In this document: one piece after another, positions 40,826-50,102 of the stretch | Position numbering within the stretch: the stretch's first letter is position 1 | Layout: the number at the start of each line of letters is the position of its first letter | From: Clostridiales bacterium | GTDB taxonomy: Bacteria; Bacillota; Clostridia; Christensenellales; Aristaeellaceae | NCBI GenBank assembly: GCA_004555155.1 | Contig: SFJH01000002.1 | Location: 69,621-133,620, forward strand | DNA: 64,000 nt | Direction: 5' to 3' | Program-made: the position numbers and the translations under genes | The notes under the pieces: model-generated | Told to the model about the DNA's origin: nothing | Databases searched by the model: none | The model's input: the letters and a program-made list of their open reading frames with translations, nothing else

Positions 40826-42076
40826 TCACCGCAGGTCTGTCCGGCGTGCGAATTCCTCCGCGTCCGCATCGGTCACGGGATGATCGCTGTAGCGGGCCCG
40901 CTCATAGATCTCCGCAGCGCCTTCGGGCAGATTTTCCCTGGCCGTTCGCTCCGGCGTCCACTCCGGATGGCGCAGCCACGTCCGCTGATAGCGGTAGCGA
41001 ATGCGCTCCGCGGGCTTCAGCGCGCGCTCATCCACCCGCCGCCGAAATCCCCTGCGGTGCAATCGCCGCACCGCGCGTTCGGCCGTTGCATCCTCGCGGG
41101 TATCGACAATCTCATCCTGATAATCCTCCGTCGAAGCGGTCAGATAATCGTTCAGACGCGCCCACAGCCTGTTCAGCAGCGCCTTGCACTTTTTCCACAG
41201 AACGATCAGCGCAATCGCCGCCAGCACAGCAGCCGCCACCGCCGCCAGCACCATTGCGATCTTTTCCATGATGACGGCGAACAGTCCCGGCTCGGCGGCG
41301 TCCATCGCAGGCATTCCGCCGAGCCCGCCGCCAACGTCGGCTCCGGTCGTCGCCGTTTCAGGAAAGAGACTGATCAGCCAGCGGATCACCGCCGCGGCAA
41401 CAGCCTTCAGCGCTTCCCATGCGCAGCCAACCGCCCGCGCCACTGCAGGCAGTCCAGCGGCCGTCATCGTCACGGCAAACAGCGCCGCCGTCAGCAGAAA
41501 GTTCTTTCTTCGAATCGTCACCGGCACTGCCTGCATGCCATTGACGGCGCTGCGCAGGCTGACCCGGTTCAGATACAGAAGCATCAGCGCCCCATAGCAC
41601 ACAAAGCCTGCGATCAGGATTCCGTCCACCGGCGCATAGGGAGACGCCTCGCCCAGATCGGCGCCCACGTTCACCAGAATCTGCGCCAGGATATGCGCCA
41701 CGACGCACAGAACGCACACCGCCGGGTGCAGCTCTCTGCCGTGATCCCAACCCGCCATCTGCAGTCCGCCGAGCAGCATCCCTGCATACAGCGCAGGAAT
41801 CAGAAGCGCAGCGTGCACCTCGCGAACCGGCAGCAGCACGGCACCCGCGCCCATCAGCGCCGCCGAAAACAGCACGCCCGTCGCCAGGCGCAGCCTTCCC
41901 CGAATCAGCAGGCACATCCAGGCCAGCGCGATGTACAACGCCATCACCGCCAGCGCCGCATCCACCCGATCCGGCGCGGCCAGCGCGCAGATCAGCATGG
42001 GAACCGGCAGCGAGCCGGACGCCAGCAGCACGGGGAACTGACACTTCCGCCGGAAATCCATTCCCTTCCATCTCAT
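40826..42076 (-). CDS. Membrane protein with DUF4129-like C-terminal domain
   Basis: A 416-residue protein with about six hydrophobic segments in its first 220 residues, a further helix near 275-295 (IAMVLAAVAAAVLAAIALIVL, ends IAMVLAAV and ALIVL), and a charged cytoplasmic tail containing LKPAERIRYRYQRTW and YERARYSDHPV. That tail matches the DUF4129 style. In related clusters the MoxR-DUF58 pair is followed by a membrane transglutaminase ending in this domain; here the transglutaminase part is absent. The start overlaps the DUF58 stop as ATGA. Confidence 0.75.
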   Translation of the reverse strand: MRWKGMDFRRKCQFPVLLASGSLPVPMLICALAAPDRVDAALAVMALYIALAWMCLLIRGRLRLATGVLFSAALMGAGAVLLPVREVHAALLIPALYAGMLLGGLQMAGWDHGRELHPAVCVLCVVAHILAQILVNVGADLGEASPYAPVDGILIAGFVCYGALMLLYLNRVSLRSAVNGMQAVPVTIRRKNFLLTAALFAVTMTAAGLPAVARAVGCAWEALKAVAAAVIRWLISLFPETATTGADVGGGLGGMPAMDAAEPGLFAVIMEKIAMVLAAVAAAVLAAIALIVLWKKCKALLNRLWARLNDYLTASTEDYQDEIVDTREDATAERAVRRLHRRGFRRRVDERALKPAERIRYRYQRTWLRHPEWTPERTARENLPEGAAEIYERARYSDHPVTDADAEEFARRTDLR

Positions 42077-43149
42077 GCCGCCGCACCGCCTTCCAGCACG
42101 TGCAGACAGACCGTATTGCCGCGCAGACGCAGCGCCCGGAGCCGCTCCTGAAGCGCCTCGCTGTCATAGCAGGAGAGCACGATCATATCCAGATCCGTGT
42201 AGGCGGTCAGCGACTCCAGAAAGGTGTTGAAGCTGCGCACGCGCAGCACTCTCAGATGCGCGAACGCGCTGAGCAGCTCCTCCTCCCGGGCCGCGCCGCC
42301 GGAGGGTGGAAACACCGTACACGTCTCGAGATCGTCCAGCGGCATGTTGGTCGCGAAGCCCGCGGTCAGCCCCGCGCGCAGCGCGCGGACGCACAGCGTG
42401 GCGGCCATGGAGATCGCCCGCTCAATCCTGTCCTGCTCGTATTCCATCAGATTGTCCCACTGCGCTTCCTTGAGCTGGGCATTGATCACCACCATCAACC
42501 TGCTCTGCGCGGAAAAGTCGTGCACGCGCGCGTGAACCTCGCCGGTGCGCGCCGTGGCCGGCCAGTGGATATCCCGCACCGGATCTCCGGGGCGATAAGG
42601 GCGCACGCAGTTGACCAGAAACGGATCCCGCAGCAGCTGGCGCTCCACCATGCAGTCGCCCAGCAGCCGCGAAAGCGGCTCGGGAATCTCCTGCTCGTCC
42701 AGCAGCCTGGGATAGACCACCACCGGCGCATTCATGCGCTGATCCCGGCTGCACTGGAACAGGCCCGCCACGTCGCCCGCCGTCAGGCAGGCGTTGCCAA
42801 TGTTGTACGCGCCGCGGTGCAGAAAGCGCACCCTGTGCCGCCGGGTGATGCGCTGATAGGGCATCAGCGTAAACAGGCTTTTGTGATAGATATAGCCGTT
42901 TGCATCTGGATTCTGCTGCCGGTTGAACTGCAGATTCTGGGAGATGCGGCTCTCCAGACGAAGCCAGGGCACCAGCATCGGCCGGTCGTTACTGATGACC
43001 TCCACCAGCTCGGCCTCCTCGCCCTCGAACACCGCCGGTCTGGAAAACGACCGGCTGCACTTCAGCCCCTTCAGGCCGAACTTCTGCAGCAGCAGCCCAT
43101 AGGCCGTGCAGATGCCGGCAAACACCAGCAGGATGACGATCACGCTCAT
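42073..43149 (-). CDS. DUF58 (VWA-related) protein
   Basis: A 358-residue protein with an N-terminal membrane helix (VIVILLVFAGICTAYGLLL) and the DUF58 signature RPYRPGDPVRDIHWPATARTG near residue 180 (key RPGDPVRDIHW). DUF58 proteins accompany MoxR AAA ATPases and are thought to act as adaptors in metal-insertion or protein maturation. The frame overlaps the upstream moxR stop and the downstream DUF4129 start by four bases each, so translation is coupled. Confidence 0.9.
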   Translation of the reverse strand: MSVIVILLVFAGICTAYGLLLQKFGLKGLKCSRSFSRPAVFEGEEAELVEVISNDRPMLVPWLRLESRISQNLQFNRQQNPDANGYIYHKSLFTLMPYQRITRRHRVRFLHRGAYNIGNACLTAGDVAGLFQCSRDQRMNAPVVVYPRLLDEQEIPEPLSRLLGDCMVERQLLRDPFLVNCVRPYRPGDPVRDIHWPATARTGEVHARVHDFSAQSRLMVVINAQLKEAQWDNLMEYEQDRIERAISMAATLCVRALRAGLTAGFATNMPLDDLETCTVFPPSGGAAREEELLSAFAHLRVLRVRSFNTFLESLTAYTDLDMIVLSCYDSEALQERLRALRLRGNTVCLHVLEGGAAA

Positions 43150-44093
43150 GGCCGTTCTTCGGTGGGCGCGGGCGTTTTGCCGACCGCTTCCCGAATCAGC
43201 TCCGCTGCGCTGAACTGGGCGGACAGTCCCCGGGGGATCACGCGATGCGCCAGCACCGGAACCGCCAGCTCCTTCACGTCATCCGGGATGACGTAGTCCC
43301 TTCCGCGAATGGCCGCCAACGCCTGACACGCCCGCATCAGCGCGAGCAGCGCGCGGGGGGACGGGCCCAGCCGCACCTTTTCCGGATCCCGCGCCGCCTC
43401 GCAGATCGCGGCGATATAGCGCAGCACCTCCCCGGACACCCGGCATGCCGCGCACAGCGCCGACGCCTCGGACACCCTTGCGCCATCCGACACATGCTCC
43501 AGTTCAGCCAGCGGATTGTTCTCCATAAACCGCTGCATCATGAAGACCGCTTCGTCCTCCGTGGGATAGCCCAGCGACAGGCGGATCAGAAAGCGATCCA
43601 GCTGCGCCTCGGGCAGCGGAAAGGTGCCCTGCGTCTCCACGGGATTCTGTGTGGCGATGACCAGAAACGGCCGCTCCAGCCGATAGGTCACGCCGCCCTC
43701 TGTCACCTGCCGCTCCTCCATACATTCCAGCAAAGCCGACTGGGTGCGCGGCGTAGCGCGGTTGATCTCGTCCGCCAGCAGGATATTGGTAAACACAGGG
43801 CCCTTCAGAAAGCTGAATTCGCCGGTCTGCTGACTGAAGACGCGCATGCCGGTGATATCCGCCGGGAGCAGATCGGGCGTGAACTGCACGCGGGAAAACC
43901 CGCAGCGCAGCGTTTTCGCCAGCGCCTTCGCCAGCGTGGTCTTGCCCGTGCCGGGAACATCCTCCAGCAGCACATGGCCGCCGGAAAGCAGCGCAACCAG
44001 CACCAGCTCGATCTGACCTTCCTTCCCGACCACCACCCGTCCGATGTTCTCCCGCAGCTTTTCCGCCAGCCGGCTGATCTCTCTGTATTCCAT
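43146..44093 (-). CDS. MoxR family AAA ATPase
   Basis: A 315-residue MoxR ATPase, a chaperone-like AAA protein. Walker A is EDVPGTGKTTLAKAL near residue 47, Walker B LADEINRATPRTQSAL near 105, and sensor 1 VIATQNPVETQGTFPLPEAQLDRF near 148 (key VIATQNP and EAQLDRF). ATG 44093 is preferred, nine bases after GGAG; the in-frame ATG at 44102 abuts the site. It is the first gene of the moxR-DUF58-DUF4129 unit and lies 30 bp after the EutH gene. Confidence 0.92.
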   Translation of the reverse strand: MEYREISRLAEKLRENIGRVVVGKEGQIELVLVALLSGGHVLLEDVPGTGKTTLAKALAKTLRCGFSRVQFTPDLLPADITGMRVFSQQTGEFSFLKGPVFTNILLADEINRATPRTQSALLECMEERQVTEGGVTYRLERPFLVIATQNPVETQGTFPLPEAQLDRFLIRLSLGYPTEDEAVFMMQRFMENNPLAELEHVSDGARVSEASALCAACRVSGEVLRYIAAICEAARDPEKVRLGPSPRALLALMRACQALAAIRGRDYVIPDDVKELAVPVLAHRVIPRGLSAQFSAAELIREAVGKTPAPTEERP

Positions 44094-44123
44094 TGATTTC
44101 ATCTCCGTTTCCGCCGTCGTCTG

Positions 44124-45191
44124 TCAAACGCCCTTCCGCGTGGCAGCCAGCGCGATCGCCGCTCCCAGCGCGCCGCCCAGCAGCTTCGTCGCCAGCAGCG
44201 GCACGATCATGGACGCGTCCACGCCGGCCACAAAGCCCAGATGCGCCGCGAACGCCGACGCCGCGCACACCATAAACGCCGCATTGACGATCTTCCCGCG
44301 CCGATCCATGTCCTTCACCAGCGCGATCGCCGGAAGCACGCTGACCATGCCGATCAGCAGTCCTGCGGCGCTGGCGCTGTTCATGCCGGTGCGCGCGCTC
44401 ATCCACTGCAGCGGCTTCTTCAGCGCGCGCTGCAAAAGCTCCGCCACCGGCAGGCTGCCCAGCATCACAATGCCGATCGCGGCGACAACCTCCATCGCTT
44501 CACCAATGGGCGCAAGGCCCGGCACGAGCTCACGTCCCGTCATATAGGTCACCGCGCCCAGCGCAAGACCTGCAGTCGTCAGAATCTGTATGCCCCGGGC
44601 AAATGCGGCAAAGCCGCGGATCATGCCGTTTGTCCGCTTCCAGATGCCCAGCAGCAGCAGCGCCGCCAGAATCAGCATCGGCACGCTCTGCCAGAGGGTG
44701 CTGCCCAGCGACAGCCCGCACAGCAGTCCGCCGACCACCAGCGCCACCGGCATGGCGATCAGTCCAAACAGAATTCCCCGGGCGAAATCCGGACGGTCGC
44801 TCTCCCCGAGCATCCCCATGCCCACAGGGATGGTAAACGTCACCGTGCAGCCCAGAATCGCCGCCGTCAGCACGCCTGCATAGCGCCCCACCTGCGGATT
44901 CTCCGCCAGATCCAGCGCCAGCTGATATCCGCCCATGTCGATGGCCAGAATCCCGCCGAAAATCGCCGGGTCGAGGCCGACGCTGCGGCACAGCGGCGCA
45001 AAGGCGCATTCGATCAGCCGCGCAATCCAGGGCGTCAGACACAGGATCCCCACCATGGAGAGCGCCGTAGAGCCCATCAGCAGAAAGCCGTCTTCGAATT
45101 TTTTCCCCAGTCCCAGTTTATTTCCGAAGATACGATCCGCGCCGCCGACGAGCGCGCCGGCGGCCATGATCCACATGATTGCCTGTTCCAT
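44124..45191 (-). CDS. EutH-type permease (ethanolamine transporter family)
   Basis: A 355-residue membrane protein with about ten hydrophobic helices. The sequence follows EutH closely: GGADRIFGNKLGLGKKFEDGF near the N-terminus (key IFGNKLGLG), ILAIDMGGYQLALDLA near 85, and MSARTGMNSASAAGLLIG near 265. EutH imports ethanolamine. No ethanolamine lyase or other eut gene is in the window, so the substrate is inferred. ATG 45191 has GAGGTT eight bases upstream. It follows the M24 peptidase by 10 bp. Confidence 0.85.
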   Translation of the reverse strand: MEQAIMWIMAAGALVGGADRIFGNKLGLGKKFEDGFLLMGSTALSMVGILCLTPWIARLIECAFAPLCRSVGLDPAIFGGILAIDMGGYQLALDLAENPQVGRYAGVLTAAILGCTVTFTIPVGMGMLGESDRPDFARGILFGLIAMPVALVVGGLLCGLSLGSTLWQSVPMLILAALLLLGIWKRTNGMIRGFAAFARGIQILTTAGLALGAVTYMTGRELVPGLAPIGEAMEVVAAIGIVMLGSLPVAELLQRALKKPLQWMSARTGMNSASAAGLLIGMVSVLPAIALVKDMDRRGKIVNAAFMVCAASAFAAHLGFVAGVDASMIVPLLATKLLGGALGAAIALAATRKGV

Positions 45192-45201
45192 GCGCACAAC
45201 C

Positions 45202-46446
45202 TCAGCCCCGCATGACGGCTTCGATGTCCTCGATGGTTCTCGGCGTAACCGCAGACAGATTCTCGCAGCCGCCTTCGGTCACGAGACAGTTGTCCTCCAC
45301 GCGGAAGCCAATTCCCCATTCCTCATGATAAATGCCCACGTCCACGCAGAACACCATGCCCGGCGCGACGACCTCGGGGCGCTTCACCGCGTCGTGCACG
45401 TCGTAGCCCACGTGATGCGCGCCGCCATGCCACATGTAGGTGCCGATTTCGTCCACGCTTTTGATCACGCCCGCGTCCTTCAGGCGCTCGGCGTTGTAGC
45501 GGCGGATGGTGGCGTCCACGTCGTTCATCTTCATCCCCGGCCTGATGATGGAAAACATGTAATCCGAGGTCGCCAGCGCGCAGCTGTACAGGAGCCGCTG
45601 GCGTTCGGTGAAGCGTCCGTTGCAGGGCCAGCCGCGGGAGACATCGGTCATCAGACTGTCGTGCTGCGCGCCGACGTCGTTGAGCACCATGTCGCCGTCC
45701 TGCGCCTGACCCGTGTAGGAATAATAGTGGATGCAGAAGTTGTTCCTGCCCGCGGAGATGATCGACGGGAAGCCGGGGCCCTGAGGGCCGTACTGTCCCA
45801 GCGCGCGGTCGAACTCCGCCTTGTACTGATATTCATACATGCCGGGACGCGAGGCCTTCATCATCGCCAGGATGCCGTCGCGGGTGATGAGCTCCGCCCT
45901 TCGGATGGCCTCCAGCTCGCAGGGCTGCTTGATCGTGCGCAGGCGACGGACAATCGCGTTGGCGTTTTCCACCTTCAGATAGGGATATTCCTTCTGAAGG
46001 ACGCGCAGAAAAGCGTGCGCCGGACGGTCGATATCCGCCGGACTGACCCGGAACAGATCGAGATAGACGCTTTCGTAGTTTCCACTGGCAGCCAGCGCGT
46101 GAAAATCCGTCTCGAAGGCGCTCACATAGCGGATATCGCCCACGCCGGAGAGCGCTTCCGCCTCGGCAGCCTTGATCCTCCGACCGCTCCAGCGCTCCAC
46201 CATCGCGTCCGGCGGCAGGATATAGGCGCGCTCCTCCACCTGCCCGTCGGAGTCCTTGATCGCCAGAAGCACGGTCTGCTTCTGGTCCATTCCCATCAGA
46301 TAGAGAAAATCGCGGTCGGCAAAGAAGGGATAGTATTCATCGTTGGTTTTCCGAATCTCCTCACCGGCAAACACTGCCAGCAGGGAGTTGGGCTTCATAT
46401 CCGCGTACAGGCGGCTGCGGTTGCCCGCATGGAATTCCTTTTGCAT
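45202..46446 (-). CDS. pepP: M24 aminopeptidase P family metallopeptidase
   Basis: A 414-residue Xaa-Pro aminopeptidase. The N-terminal creatinase-like domain (1-170) is followed by the pita-bread fold with metal ligands in VLNDVGAQHDSLMTDVSR (two Asp), HHVGYDVHD (His), PGMVFCVDVGIY (near Glu site) and FRVEDNCLVT (Glu). The usual GHxVGLxVHD appears as HHVGYDVHD, still with the catalytic histidines. GGAGG lies nine bases before the ATG. It is likely co-transcribed with the EutH and MoxR genes. Confidence 0.9.
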   Translation of the reverse strand: MQKEFHAGNRSRLYADMKPNSLLAVFAGEEIRKTNDEYYPFFADRDFLYLMGMDQKQTVLLAIKDSDGQVEERAYILPPDAMVERWSGRRIKAAEAEALSGVGDIRYVSAFETDFHALAASGNYESVYLDLFRVSPADIDRPAHAFLRVLQKEYPYLKVENANAIVRRLRTIKQPCELEAIRRAELITRDGILAMMKASRPGMYEYQYKAEFDRALGQYGPQGPGFPSIISAGRNNFCIHYYSYTGQAQDGDMVLNDVGAQHDSLMTDVSRGWPCNGRFTERQRLLYSCALATSDYMFSIIRPGMKMNDVDATIRRYNAERLKDAGVIKSVDEIGTYMWHGGAHHVGYDVHDAVKRPEVVAPGMVFCVDVGIYHEEWGIGFRVEDNCLVTEGGCENLSAVTPRTIEDIEAVMRG

Positions 46447-46626
46447 GGATCATAACCTCCGGAAGAGTTGTCATTGCCTCCATAAGATTTAGAATAGCAC
46501 AGATTCCCGTTCACTTCAAGTCGAACGGCGCGCGTTTCGAAAAAGAAATTCAATCAGTTAACGGCCCCGTGATGCAACCTGCAGCTTCATCTGATATATT
46601 CAATACGCAGATCATTGGAAAGGAAG

Positions 46627-47061
46627 ATGACCCATACCATGTACACCGCAAAACAGATGATCGTGATGCGCCGCGATTTGAAGATGCGCAAGGGAAAGAT
46701 CGCCGCGCAGGCAGGACACGCTTGCGTGGAGGCCGTGCTGGCCGCGCTGGCGCGCGACGGACTGCTGAACCGGGTGACCGTCGGCGCGGAGGGCGTCTCG
46801 CTGGCCGTGGCGGAAAGCGACGATCGGCCGATCTGCCAGTGGTTCCGGAACGGCGAGGCGAAGATCTGCGTCTATGTGGATTCCGAGGAGGCGCTGCTGG
46901 AGCTCGACCGAAAGGCCGGAGAAGCCGGCATTCTGTCCGCGCTGATCCAGGACGCGGGCATGACCGAGTTCCACGGCGAGCCGACCTATACCTGTCTGGC
47001 CTTTGAGCCCCTTCCCGCCGAGCGTGTCGATCCCATCACCGGCGATCTGCCGCTGTACTGA
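46627..47061 (+). CDS. Pth2-type peptidyl-tRNA hydrolase
   Basis: A 144-residue member of the Pth2 family, the archaeal/eukaryotic type of peptidyl-tRNA hydrolase. Features are KQMIVMRRDLKMRKGKIAAQAGHACV (key MRKGKIAAQAGHA), the strand KICVYVDSEEALLEL and the C-terminal IQDAGMTEFHGEPTYTCLAFEP (key DAGMTEFHGEPT). Bacterial members are less common than Pth1. The start among ATGs at 46627 and 46639 is not certain. A stand-alone gene, no operon partner. Confidence 0.85.
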   Translation: MTHTMYTAKQMIVMRRDLKMRKGKIAAQAGHACVEAVLAALARDGLLNRVTVGAEGVSLAVAESDDRPICQWFRNGEAKICVYVDSEEALLELDRKAGEAGILSALIQDAGMTEFHGEPTYTCLAFEPLPAERVDPITGDLPLY

Positions 47062-47094
47062 CACATATAGGATGCATCTTTTTTTCTGCGGGCG

Positions 47095-47123
47095 TTGACT
47101 TGACCCGCGCCTTGGACTAAAAT
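47095..47123 (+). promoter_or_regulatory. SigA-type promoter of the ABC importer operon
   Basis: TTGACT (47095-47100) and TAAAAT (47118-47123) are 17 bp apart, about 80 bp before the ATPase gene at 47202. Confidence 0.75.
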
Positions 47124-47201
47124 GAAGTTGATCATCATCCGGCCAGAACCGGATTCCGCCTGCGGAATCGCGCCAAATTGAACCACCAAGGAAGGGATCG
47201 C

Positions 47202-48323
47202 ATGAAAGTTGTATTGCAGAACCTGACGAAGAAGTATCCCAGCCGCAACAAGAACAGCCGCGGAGAGGTCGTCGCCGTCAACGACTTCTCTTTCGAAATC
47301 CCCGACGGCCAGCTGATCGGACTGCTCGGCCCCTCCGGCTGCGGCAAGAGCACGACGCTCAACCTGCTCTCCGGCCTGCAAAAGCCCACCAGCGGCAGGA
47401 TCTTTTTCGGCGACGACGACGTGACCCGGCTGCCCGCAGAGAAGCGCGGCGTGGGCGTGGTCTTTCAGAACTACGCGCTGTATCCCCATCTGACCGTGCT
47501 GCAGAACATCCTGTTCCCGCTGCAGAACCTGAAGGGCAAGGACAGGCTGTCCAAGTCCGCCATGCTGGAGAAGGCCAACGAGGTCGCCCGTCTGGTTCAG
47601 ATCGACGGGCTGATGGACCGCAGGCCCAGCGAGCTCTCCGGCGGCCAGCAGCAGCGCGTAGCCATCGCGCGCGCATTGGTCAAGATGCCCCGCATTCTGC
47701 TGATGGACGAGCCGCTGTCCAATCTGGACGCGCGGCTGCGCCTGCAGACCCGCGAGGAAATCCGCCGGATTCAGCGCGAAACGAAGATCACCACCGTATT
47801 CGTCACCCACGATCAGGACGAGGCCATGAGTATCTCCGATATGATCGTGGTCATGAAGGACGGCGTAGTACAGCAGATCGGCAAGCCCCAGGAGGTCTAC
47901 GACGATCCGGTCAACCTGTTCGTCGCGAAGTTTCTGGGCACGCCGCCCATCAACGTCTTCCGCGGAAGCGTCCGGGGCGGCAGACTGTACATCGGCGAAG
48001 ACGTCCTGCTGCGCGTAAACGGCGTGCCCGACCAGCAGGTGTTCGTCGGGATCCGTCCGGAGGGCTTTGTTCTGAACGATCGCGGCGCGTTTGGCTGCGC
48101 GCTGGGGCGCGTGGAGGTCATGGGACGCGACATCAGCGTGGTCGCCGCGCATCCCAACGCCGAATCGCCCACGGTGCGCGCCATCATCAGCGCGGAAAAC
48201 CGGGCGAACGTCGCCGCCGGAGAGGTTCGATTCGACGTCAAGCCCGGCAAGGTCTTCCTCTTCAACCAGGCGACGCAGGAGCGGATTCGCTTCAAGACGG
48301 ACGGACGCGGGAGTGATACATAA
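47202..48323 (+). CDS. ABC transporter ATPase, MalK/UgpC type
   Basis: A 373-residue ATPase of the sugar-importer class. It has Walker A GPSGCGKSTTLN near residue 42, signature ELSGGQQQRVAIARAL near 146, Walker B ILLMDEPLSNLDARLR and the switch histidine in FVTHDQDEAM. The C-terminal 120 residues are the OB-like regulatory domain seen in MalK-type subunits (VGIRPEGF). GGAAGG precedes ATG 47202. The stop overlaps the next start as TAATG. Unlike many Firmicutes systems, this importer encodes its own ATPase. Confidence 0.93.
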   Translation: MKVVLQNLTKKYPSRNKNSRGEVVAVNDFSFEIPDGQLIGLLGPSGCGKSTTLNLLSGLQKPTSGRIFFGDDDVTRLPAEKRGVGVVFQNYALYPHLTVLQNILFPLQNLKGKDRLSKSAMLEKANEVARLVQIDGLMDRRPSELSGGQQQRVAIARALVKMPRILLMDEPLSNLDARLRLQTREEIRRIQRETKITTVFVTHDQDEAMSISDMIVVMKDGVVQQIGKPQEVYDDPVNLFVAKFLGTPPINVFRGSVRGGRLYIGEDVLLRVNGVPDQQVFVGIRPEGFVLNDRGAFGCALGRVEVMGRDISVVAAHPNAESPTVRAIISAENRANVAAGEVRFDVKPGKVFLFNQATQERIRFKTDGRGSDT

Positions 48324-49216
48324 TGGATAAAAAGAGCATGAAGGGCTGGCTGTATCTGCTTCCGGCGATTCTCTTTCTGGGATTTTTTCTGGTCTATCCG
48401 CTGATCGACGTGTTCATCTACTCCTTCGAGGAGGGCTATAACTCCGCCTCCCAGACCTACTACGGCGTCGGCCTGTACAACTACGCCTATGTGCTGCGCG
48501 ACCCCTACTTCCTTCAGGCGGTGAAGAACACCTTCATTCTGGTGATCATCACCGTGCCGGTCTCCACGGGACTTGCGCTGCTGATCTCCGTGGGCCTGAG
48601 TTCCATCAAGCCGCTTCGGAACCTGTACCAGACGGTCTACTTCCTGCCCTACGTCACCAACACGCTGGCGGTGGGGCTGGTGTTCATGATCCTGTTCAAG
48701 CAGACGCCCTACACCGACGGCCTGGTGAATCTGATCCTCGGCTGGTTCGGCGCAGGCCCGGTGGATTTCATCGACGGCCCCTATTGGGCCAAGATGTTCG
48801 TGCTGTGCTTCTATACGGTCTGGGTGGTCATGCCGTTCAAGATCCTGATTCTGACCAGCGCGCTGGCGAGCGTCAATCAGAGCTACTACAACGCCGCCAA
48901 GGTGGACGGCACGTCCCGGCTTCGCGTCTTCACGAAAATTTCGCTGCCGATGATCTCCCCCACCGTGTTCTATCTGATCATCACGGGCTTCATCGGCGCC
49001 TTCAAGGCGTACAGCGACGCGGTCGCGCTGTTCGGCGCCAATCTGAACGCCGCCGGGATGAACACCATCGTCGGCTATGTCTACGACATGCTGTACGGCG
49101 ACAGCGGCGGCTATCCATCCTTTGCTTCGGCAGCCGCGATCATCCTGTTCGCCATCGTGCTGACCATCACCTGCATCAACCTGCTGGTCAGCAGAAAGCA
49201 CGTGCACTATGAGTGA
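48323..49216 (+). CDS. Sugar ABC transporter permease, MalF/UgpA type
   Basis: A 297-residue permease with six membrane helices and the EAA loop around SYYNAAKVDGTSRLRVFTKISLPMISP (key AAKVDGTS and ISLPM). It starts with ATG overlapping the stop of the ATPase gene by one base. It pairs with the following MalG-type permease to form the transmembrane channel. Confidence 0.92.
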   Translation: MDKKSMKGWLYLLPAILFLGFFLVYPLIDVFIYSFEEGYNSASQTYYGVGLYNYAYVLRDPYFLQAVKNTFILVIITVPVSTGLALLISVGLSSIKPLRNLYQTVYFLPYVTNTLAVGLVFMILFKQTPYTDGLVNLILGWFGAGPVDFIDGPYWAKMFVLCFYTVWVVMPFKILILTSALASVNQSYYNAAKVDGTSRLRVFTKISLPMISPTVFYLIITGFIGAFKAYSDAVALFGANLNAAGMNTIVGYVYDMLYGDSGGYPSFASAAAIILFAIVLTITCINLLVSRKHVHYE

Positions 49217-49226
49217 GGTCGGAAAA

Positions 49227-50102
49227 ATGGACAAGCACACGGATTATGCAAAGCTCGAACGCGCCGCCCGAACCCGCAAGGCGCTCGCCAGCATCGCAGT
49301 CTACGCGCTGCTGACGGTGTGGGCGGTGATCGTGCTGTTCCCCTTTTACTGGATGCTGCTGTCGTCCGTCAAGAGCTACAGCGCGTACAATTCTGAGTAC
49401 ATTCCCCAGTTCTTCACCCTCGCACCCACCTTGCAAAACTACGTGGATGCGTTCACCGCCGTGCCGCTGGCGCGGTACTTCGCCAACACGCTGATCTTCA
49501 CCGTCGTGACCACCCTTCTCATGCTGGCGGTCACGGTGCTTGCAGCCTTCGCCTTCGCGCGGCTGAACTTTCGCGGGCGAAATCTGGCGTTCGTCGCGTT
49601 CCTTTCGCTGATGATGATCCCCAACGAGCTGGTGATCATCACCAACTTCGTGACCATCACCAATCTGGATCTGCGCAACACCTTTCTGGGCCTGATCCTG
49701 CCGTCGGTCACGTCGGTGTTTTACATCTACCTGCTGAAGGAGAATTTCGCCCAGGTGCCGGACGAGCTGTACTACGCCGCAAAGGTGGACAACACCTCCG
49801 ATCTGAAGTACCTGATGAAGGTCATGATCCCCATCTGCAAGCCGACTCTGGTGACGATCACCATCCTGAAGGTCATCGAATGCTGGAATTCCTACGTGTG
49901 GCCCCGGCTGATCACCGACGATCAGGCCTATTTCCTGGTCTCCAACGGCATCCAGGAGATCCGCGAAAATGGCTTTGGCCGCGAGAACGTCCCTGCAATG
50001 ATGGCGGCGGTCGTGGTGATCTCCGTACCGCTGATCGTGTTGTTCCTGATCTTTCACAAGAAGATCATGGCCGGCGTCGCGAGAGGAGGCACGAAGGGAT
50101 GA
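49227..50102 (+). CDS. Sugar ABC transporter permease, MalG/UgpE type
   Basis: A 291-residue permease with six membrane helices and EAA loop LYYAAKVDNTSDLKYLMKVMIPICKP (key AAKVDNTS). ATG 49227 is chosen since GAGGTC lies about nine bases upstream; an ATG at 49209 overlaps the previous gene but lacks a site. It overlaps the next gene by four bases (ATGA). Confidence 0.92.
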   Translation: MDKHTDYAKLERAARTRKALASIAVYALLTVWAVIVLFPFYWMLLSSVKSYSAYNSEYIPQFFTLAPTLQNYVDAFTAVPLARYFANTLIFTVVTTLLMLAVTVLAAFAFARLNFRGRNLAFVAFLSLMMIPNELVIITNFVTITNLDLRNTFLGLILPSVTSVFYIYLLKENFAQVPDELYYAAKVDNTSDLKYLMKVMIPICKPTLVTITILKVIECWNSYVWPRLITDDQAYFLVSNGIQEIRENGFGRENVPAMMAAVVVISVPLIVLFLIFHKKIMAGVARGGTKG

